A stretch of DNA of 64,000 nucleotides. Origin: G963717155 sp963717155 (GTDB lineage Bacteria; Actinomycetota; Thermoleophilia; Gaiellales; JALYLC01). Made by a program: the position numbers and the translations under genes. The notes under the pieces were generated by a model. It worked only from the letters and a program-made list of their open reading frames with translations, was not told where the DNA came from and searched no databases. The DNA is taken from the NCBI GenBank assembly GCA_963717155.1, contig OY970326.1, positions 5,022,001-5,086,000 of the forward strand, written 5' to 3'. Shown here piece by piece: positions 59,373 to 64,000 of this stretch. Numbering within the stretch: position 1 is the stretch's first letter; every line of letters starts with the position of its first letter.

Positions 59373-60851
59373 ATGTCCGTCGTGACCGGAGAAGGTGGCG
59401 TGATCCCGGAGGGGTCGGCGCTCAACCGTAACGCGCTCGGGCTCTCGGGCCTCGTGATCATGGGCATCGCCTACATGGGCCTCGCGCTCACGGCGTACTT
59501 CAACTTCGGGATCATGGAGGGCATCACCGGCCCGATCGTGCCGCTCGCCTTCGCGGCGGTCACGGTGGCGATGCTGCCGACGGCGATGAGCTACGCCGTC
59601 ATGAACGCGCGGCGCCCGTCGACGGGCGGCACCCTGACGTGGCTCTGGGAGGCCACGACGCCACCGCTCGGCGTCTGGCTCGGCTGGGTGCTCGTGATCG
59701 CCTACATCGACGGGTGCATCCTGCAGCCCGTGATGTTCGGGCTGTTCTTCAACTCCCTGCTCGACTACTTCGGCATCAGCACGTCGTACTGGACGGCGAC
59801 GGCCACCGGACTCATCTCGATCGTCGTGGTCGGGGTCATGACGAAGAAGGACATCCGCGTCTCGGCGAAGGTCACGGCGATCTTCATCGCGATCGAGGCC
59901 GGCTTCGTTGCGCTGCTCGCGACGTACATCATCATCAAGCAGGCGATCGACGGGAACCTCAGCGCGCAGCCCCTCAACCCGGGCGCCGCCACGAACGGGT
60001 GGACCGGCTTCCAGAACGCGCTGCTGTTCGCCGTGCTGGCGATCGCGGCGTTCGACATCGTCGCGCCGATGGCCGAGGAGACGAAGACACCGCGCAAGCT
60101 CGTGCCGAGGGCGACCATCTACGTCACGATCGGCGCCGGGCTCTACTGGGTCTTCACGTCGTTCGGCTTCGTCAACGCGGTGCCGGCCTCGACGATGGCC
60201 TCGTACGTCAACTCCGGAGAGTTCACCCCGATCTACCTGGTCGCCGACCACTACATCGGGTATCTCCGGATACTCGTGCCGCTGACCGGCATGACGGCCG
60301 TATTCGCGGCGTTCACGCGCGATCTCGATCGCCTCGAGCCGCATGCTGTTCGCGCTCTCGCGCGAGGGACTCGCGCCGCGCGTGTTCGCCCGCACGGACG
60401 AGAACAAGACGCCCTGGAACGCGCAGAAGTTCGTGCTCGGCTGCTGCGTCGTGCTGCCCGTGCTGATCGGGCTCTACCAGGACCGCAACCCGCTGCTCGC
60501 GTTCGGCTGGATCGGCGAGGCCTACGTGTTCTTCATCCTGATCCCCTACACGATGACCTGCGTCGCGAACATCTTCTACCACCTGCGCGTGGAGAGGGGT
60601 CGTTCAACGTCCTCTGGAACCTCGTGCTGCCGGTGCTCGGCATCGCGATCAACTGCTACATCTTCTACAAGAACTTCCTCAAGACGTTCCTGTTCGACGC
60701 TACGAGCTTCAAGTACCAGACGTCGATCACCACGGCGTGCTTCGCGCTCGTGCTGGCCGCGGTGGTGTTCACGTGGGTCGGCATCCGCAAGACGGGAACG
60801 GCGAAGACGCCCCACCACTTCTCCGAGATCGCAGAAGGAACGCACGATTGA
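59373..60851 (+). pseudogene. APC-family amino-acid/polyamine permease, with two frameshifts
   Basis: The ATG (59373, with GGGAGGGG upstream) starts a typical APC permease with ~12 helices. At ~60314-60322 the frame changes: the expected membrane sequence (...AISIASSRMLFALSREGLAPR...) continues in the +1 frame as far as FYHLRVER. It then returns at ~60594-60600 to the original frame (GSFNVLWNLVLPVLGIA). The second site is a G-run one base short; the first is in a CG repeat. No stop codons interrupt the protein when both are repaired. It may be a sequencing artefact or recent decay. Confidence 0.8.
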
Positions 60852-61641
60852 GCGACCGCTTCGATGGCCGCAACGTGATCGTCACGGGCGGTGGCCGCGG
60901 CATCGGCCAGGCCACCGCCCGTGCGTTCGCGCGCCGAGGGCGCCAACGTGCTCGTGCTGGGGCGCAGCGAAGCCGACCTCGAGGACACCGTCTCGGCGAT
61001 CGAGAGCGACGGCGGCACCGCGTGGCACCTGACCTGCGACGTCCGCGACGAGGCCCAGGTGGACGACACCGTTGCGCGCGCCGTCGAGCGTGTCGAGCGC
61101 ATCCACGTGCTCGTCAACAACGCGGGCATCGACGACGACACGCCCGTTCCTCGAGATCGATCGCGCGCGCTGGCGCGACATCATCGACACGAACCTCACG
61201 GGCCCGTTCCTGATGTCGCACGCGGTCGCGCGGCAGATGGCCGCGAACGGCGGCGGGGCGATCCTGCACAACGCCTCGATCGACGCGTCGGGCGGCGACG
61301 GGCCCTTCGCCGCCTACAACGCGTCGAAGGCCGGCCTGCTCGGACTCAACCGGACGATGGCGCTCGAGCTCGCCGAGCACGGCATCCGCTCGAACTGCGT
61401 CAGTCCGGGCTTCACCCACACGGACATGACCGAGAAGGCCGTCGGCCCGAAGCTGATGGACTACCTGAACGGGTCGTTCGCGCGCGTCCCGATGAAACGG
61501 CTCGTGCGCCCCGACGAGATCGCACAGGCGTTCCTGTTCCTGGCCTCCGACGCTGCCTCGGCGATCACGGGCATCGACCTGCGGGTCGACTGCGGCCTCA
61601 CGGCGAACTGGTTCATCCTCGAGACGCTGCCCGAGGACTGA
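60848..61641 (+). pseudogene. Short-chain dehydrogenase/reductase, with two frameshifts
   Basis: A TTG start (60848) overlaps the permease stop (TTGA). The product begins SDRFDGRNVIVTGGGRGIGQATARAFAR, but an extra C near 60930-60936 throws the frame. The continuation EGANVLVLGRSEADL...LVNNAGIDDDTP lies in another frame. An extra G near 61143-61147 requires a second shift before FLEIDRARWRDIIDTNLTGPF. The C-terminal half is intact with YNASKAG and TGIDLRVDCG. Repairing both gives a full ~260-aa SDR. Confidence 0.8.
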
Positions 61642-61710
61642 CCGACGCCGACGCTCATCGAGGACGAGGTCGCGGGCTGGCGGGCGCTCCGCCTGGGGAA
61701 CGGTGCGCTC

Positions 61711-62643
61711 GTGGTCACCGTGCTGCCCGACCGGGGCGCCGAGCTCCATGCGTTCGAGGATCTCGCGACAGGCGTGCAGATGCTGTTCGCCGCGCCCTGG
61801 GGATTGCAGCCGCCGGACGCGCCGCCGCGCGAGGGTAGCGGCGGCGAGGCGTTCCTCGAGCGCTACGCCGGAGGCTGGCAGGAGCTCTTCCCGAACACGA
61901 ACGGCGCGTGCGTCGTCGACGGCCAGGAGCTGCCGTTCCACGGCGAGGTCGCGTTGCTGCCGTGGACGTGGGAGGTCGTGCGGGACGATGCCGACGAGCT
62001 GGCGGTGCGCTTCGAGGTCACCTGTCAGCGGGCGCCGCTCCGCCTGGAGCGCACGATGCGGCTGCCCGCCGCCGGTCGCCGGCTCGTGCTCGACGAGACG
62101 GTGACGAACCTCTTCCACGCGCCGGTGCAGTTCGTCTGGGGCCACCACTGCGTGCTCGGCGCACCACTGGTCGCCGACGGGGCGCGGCTCGTCACATCGG
62201 CGGGCACGATCGTGACGATTCCCGAGATGTGGGAGGACACCGCGCGCCTCGAGCCGGGGCAGCGGAGCCCGTGGCCGATGGCGCGGACGCGCGACGGCGG
62301 AGAGGTCGATCTCTCCCGCATCCCCGGACCCGAGGCCCAGAGCCACGACGACGTGTACCTGACAGACCTCGACGACGGCGTCGCCGAGCTGCGGAACCCC
62401 GCGCTCGGCCTCGGCTTCCGGATGACCTGGGACGCGAGCGTGTTCCGCTGGATCATCTCGTGGCAGGCGTACGGCGGGGCGCGTGCGATGCCGCTGCGCG
62501 ACTCCTACGCGGTCGGCGTCGAGCCGTGGGTGAGCGGCGACAACCTCGAGGCGGCGATCGCTGCGGGCGAGGCGCTCGAGCTGGACGGCGGCGCGAGCCT
62601 CTCGACGACGCTCGTCGCCGAGGTCGTGAGGGTTGACGGATGA
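61711..62643 (+). CDS. Aldose-1-epimerase-like (DUF4432/galactose-mutarotase fold) protein
   Basis: This protein of at least 310 aa belongs to the mutarotase-like beta-sandwich family: VLPDRGAELHAFEDLATGVQMLF at the N-terminus, a WGHHCVLGAP segment with the likely catalytic His, and YAVGVEPWV near the end. GTG 61711 is the first standard start, but coding-like sequence (PTLIEDEVAGWRALRLGNG) continues in frame up to 61642. An ACG sits at 61645 where an ATG would be expected, so the true protein is probably ~22 residues longer. It probably acts on the sugar substrate of this cluster. Confidence 0.7.
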   Translation: MVTVLPDRGAELHAFEDLATGVQMLFAAPWGLQPPDAPPREGSGGEAFLERYAGGWQELFPNTNGACVVDGQELPFHGEVALLPWTWEVVRDDADELAVRFEVTCQRAPLRLERTMRLPAAGRRLVLDETVTNLFHAPVQFVWGHHCVLGAPLVADGARLVTSAGTIVTIPEMWEDTARLEPGQRSPWPMARTRDGGEVDLSRIPGPEAQSHDDVYLTDLDDGVAELRNPALGLGFRMTWDASVFRWIISWQAYGGARAMPLRDSYAVGVEPWVSGDNLEAAIAAGEALELDGGASLSTTLVAEVVRVDG

Positions 62644-63047
62644 ACGGCGCAGCCGACGCTGACAGCGATACCCGGGCCCGGATCCAGCAGCACTGGGAGG
62701 CGTCCGAACGCGGAGACGCCGATGCCGAGCACGCGATCTACGCCGAGGACGCGATCCTCGACTATCCGCAGTCCGGCGAGCGCTTCAGAGGCCGGTCACG
62801 GATCCAGGCGCAACGCGGCGGGCACCCGGCCGAACGCCACTTCACCGTCCGGCGGATCCTCGGCGGCGGCGACACCTGGGTGAGCGAGTGCGTGATCACC
62901 TACGACGGCGTGCCCACGTACTCCGTCAGCGTCATGGAGTTCCGCGACGGCCTCGTGACGCACGAGACCCAGTACTTCGCCGACCCGTTCGAGGCGTCTC
63001 CCGGCCGCGCTGCGCTGGCCGAGCCGATTCCGGCCCGCGATGCGTAA
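62640..63047 (+). CDS. SnoaL/NTF2-like protein
   Basis: This 135-aa cone-shaped alpha+beta fold is of the NTF2-like type: helical start ARIQQHWEASERGDADAEHAIYAEDAILDYP, GRSRIQAQ and strands ending VSVMEFRDGLVTHETQYFADPFEA. Such proteins are small enzymes or binding proteins. The start overlaps the epimerase-like gene by 4 bp (ATGA), making it the last large member of the operon. Confidence 0.8.
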   Translation: MNGAADADSDTRARIQQHWEASERGDADAEHAIYAEDAILDYPQSGERFRGRSRIQAQRGGHPAERHFTVRRILGGGDTWVSECVITYDGVPTYSVSVMEFRDGLVTHETQYFADPFEASPGRAALAEPIPARDA

Positions 63048-63098
63048 GCCGCGGGTCGCCCGCGCTAGGGTGTGGGCTCGATCTCAAGGAGACGCCTC

Positions 63099-63251
63099 AT
63101 GTGGGAATGGATCATCATCGTCGTGTGCTACCTGATCGGCGCAGGGTTCTTCCGCCTCCTCGGAGGGCTCGGAAGTGCATCCGAGGCACTGCAGGGGTGG
63201 GGGCGCCACACCACCTCGGTGCGCGGCACCGCATCCCCGAGCAGTAGCTGA
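63099..63251 (+). CDS. Small membrane protein (50 aa)
   Basis: ATG 63099 has a good AAGGAG 7 nt upstream and opens MWEWIIIVVCYLIGAGFFRLL, a single membrane helix. A short Gly/Ser-rich cytoplasmic or external tail follows. It is not similar to anything I recognise. A perfect hairpin follows its stop, supporting a real transcription unit. Confidence 0.6.
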   Translation: MWEWIIIVVCYLIGAGFFRLLGGLGSASEALQGWGRHTTSVRGTASPSSS

Positions 63252-63260
63252 GAGCTCGCC

Positions 63261-63293
63261 GCTCGCCCACGCCGCCGACCGGCGTGGGCGAGC
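63261..63293. terminator. Bidirectional terminator
   Basis: A perfect 13-bp stem GCTCGCCCACGCC / GGCGTGGGCGAGC with a 7-nt loop lies between the plus-strand operon and the convergent sedolisin gene. Confidence 0.7.
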
Positions 63294-63309
63294 TACGAGC
63301 GTGCGGCGC

Positions 63310-64000
63310 TCAGGCGGTGTGCGCTCCCTGGCTCGCCAGTGCGCTGGCGCTGAGGGCGGCCTCGACATTGGTGCCGATCGGGCGGCCCCACCCGCTGCAT
63401 GCGTCCCAGCCCTTCGTGGCGTGGTACGCGCCGTTGGTGCCGCTCGTGATGTCGACGAACGCCTTGGTCGAGTTGGCCTTCGCGTACAGGATCGGGTTGA
63501 GGAAGCCGGCGCTCTGGCCCTCGGCCTGGTTGATCCGGGCGATCAGGCCGGCGATCAGCGGCGCCACGGCGCTCGTGCCGCCGAACACGCCGCTCGAGCC
63601 GTCGACGATGACCTTGTAGCCCGTTGCCGGGTCGGCGTCGGCTGCGAGGTCGGGAATCGCGCGCCCTGCCCGATGCCCGGGGTTGGCCGACTTCGGCACC
63701 TTCCCCTTCTGCCACGAGGGCACGGGGAACGTGTCCGAGACGCCGCCGCCCGTCGAGCCGTGGCCCGGGTTGTTCCAGACGATCTCGTCGTGGATCGTCC
63801 CGTTCGTGACGTCGAGGCGGGTGCCGCCGCACGCGGTCACGTGCGGGCTCGAAGACGGGAAGTCGGCGTGCGCCTTGCCGTCCGTCATGCTGTCGTTCGA
63901 GCCGTCATCGCCGGCGGCGCAGAGGATCGTCACGCCGAGCGCGGCGGCGCTCGCGAACGCCGCGTCGAACTGCGCGAGGCTCTGGGCGGTCCAGTTCGCC
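63310..64000 (-). CDS. Sedolisin (S53) serine-carboxyl protease, C-terminal part (runs off the window)
   Basis: About 230 residues of an S53 pro-kumamolisin-type protease are visible. TILCAAGDDGSND contains the oxyanion-hole Asp, followed by FPSSSPHVTACGGT. The catalytic Ser is in GGTSAVAPLIAGL. A calcium-site-like C-terminus (DITSGTNGAYHATKGWDACSGWG) is present. The catalytic Glu/Asp and any signal/pro-peptide lie beyond the right edge. Sedolisins are secreted and active at acid pH. Confidence 0.88.
   Translation of the reverse strand, partial: ANWTAQSLAQFDAAFASAAALGVTILCAAGDDGSNDSMTDGKAHADFPSSSPHVTACGGTRLDVTNGTIHDEIVWNNPGHGSTGGGVSDTFPVPSWQKGKVPKSANPGHRAGRAIPDLAADADPATGYKVIVDGSSGVFGGTSAVAPLIAGLIARINQAEGQSAGFLNPILYAKANSTKAFVDITSGTNGAYHATKGWDACSGWGRPIGTNVEAALSASALASQGAHTA

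Noticed and set aside
1..64000. tRNA, rRNA and CRISPR array
   Set aside because: I looked for T-arm GGTTC-like sequences in cloverleaf context, rRNA-like stretches and regularly spaced short repeats and saw none. This is a visual search, so a missed tRNA is not excluded.

Overview
The window is about 64 kb of very GC-rich DNA, densely packed with many 1-4 bp start/stop overlaps. It looks like a chromosomal segment of a soil actinobacterium, probably class Thermoleophilia (Solirubrobacterales/Gaiellales-like). This is an inference from gene content: DUF1684, DUF2630 and DUF4395 proteins, a sigma factor fused to a membrane segment and long tail, and large secreted Thr/Ser/Cys-rich proteins. I saw no rRNA, tRNA, CRISPR, phage or transposase gene. 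Both edges cut genes.

Left part (1-13.7 kb). A truncated secreted-type gene is followed by the first of two copies of a ~280 bp folded repeat, then a membrane GT2 glycosyltransferase with a HEAT-repeat partner. Next come OsmC, a small Zn-ribbon-like protein and the second repeat copy. They are followed by arylamine N-acetyltransferase, DUF1684, a rhizobial-type asparaginase, two PH-like proteins, an AbrB-PIN remnant, a His/Gly-rich secreted protein, a membrane-tethered ECF sigma factor, a VOC protein and a secreted phosphodiesterase.

Catabolic island 1 (13.9-24.7 kb). A minus-strand operon holds 2-oxoacid dehydrogenase E1alpha/E1beta/E2 (no E3), an M24 hydrolase, a 3-hydroxyisobutyrate dehydrogenase-like enzyme and a FadR-type GntR regulator. 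Divergent to it is a complete Liv-type ABC importer (SBP, two permeases, two ATPases). A consensus promoter and two GntR-type operators lie between them, so the regulator probably controls uptake and oxidation of the same substrate.

Middle (24.8-38 kb). A COG4280-like membrane protein and a cupredoxin are followed by an orphan NarL-type histidine kinase and a set of secreted paralogues. Then come UspA and an ammonium transporter whose mRNA leader carries a textbook attenuator plus a tiny ORF. Divergent to amt is a small catabolic operon: citryl-CoA lyase, PaaK-like CoA ligase, VOC and GST.

38-52 kb. A Clp-type double-AAA+ ATPase is fused to a release-factor-2-like domain that has lost both the codon-reading and GGQ segments. 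It apparently starts at ATC. Next are a GH63/MGH1-type glycosidase, a CaCA exchanger, DUF2461, a secreted 14-repeat protein, DUF4395, and a KimA-like permease fused to a KdpD-type DUF4118 region.

Catabolic island 2 (52-63 kb). A MalFG-type sugar importer without its ATPase gene lies with three SDRs, an M24 peptidase, a fumarase/adenylosuccinate-lyase family enzyme, an APC permease, an aldose-epimerase-like protein and a SnoaL-like protein. Three of its transcription units carry a LacI/cre-like operator. The permease and one SDR each contain two single-base-type frameshifts. The window ends inside a sedolisin-type protease.
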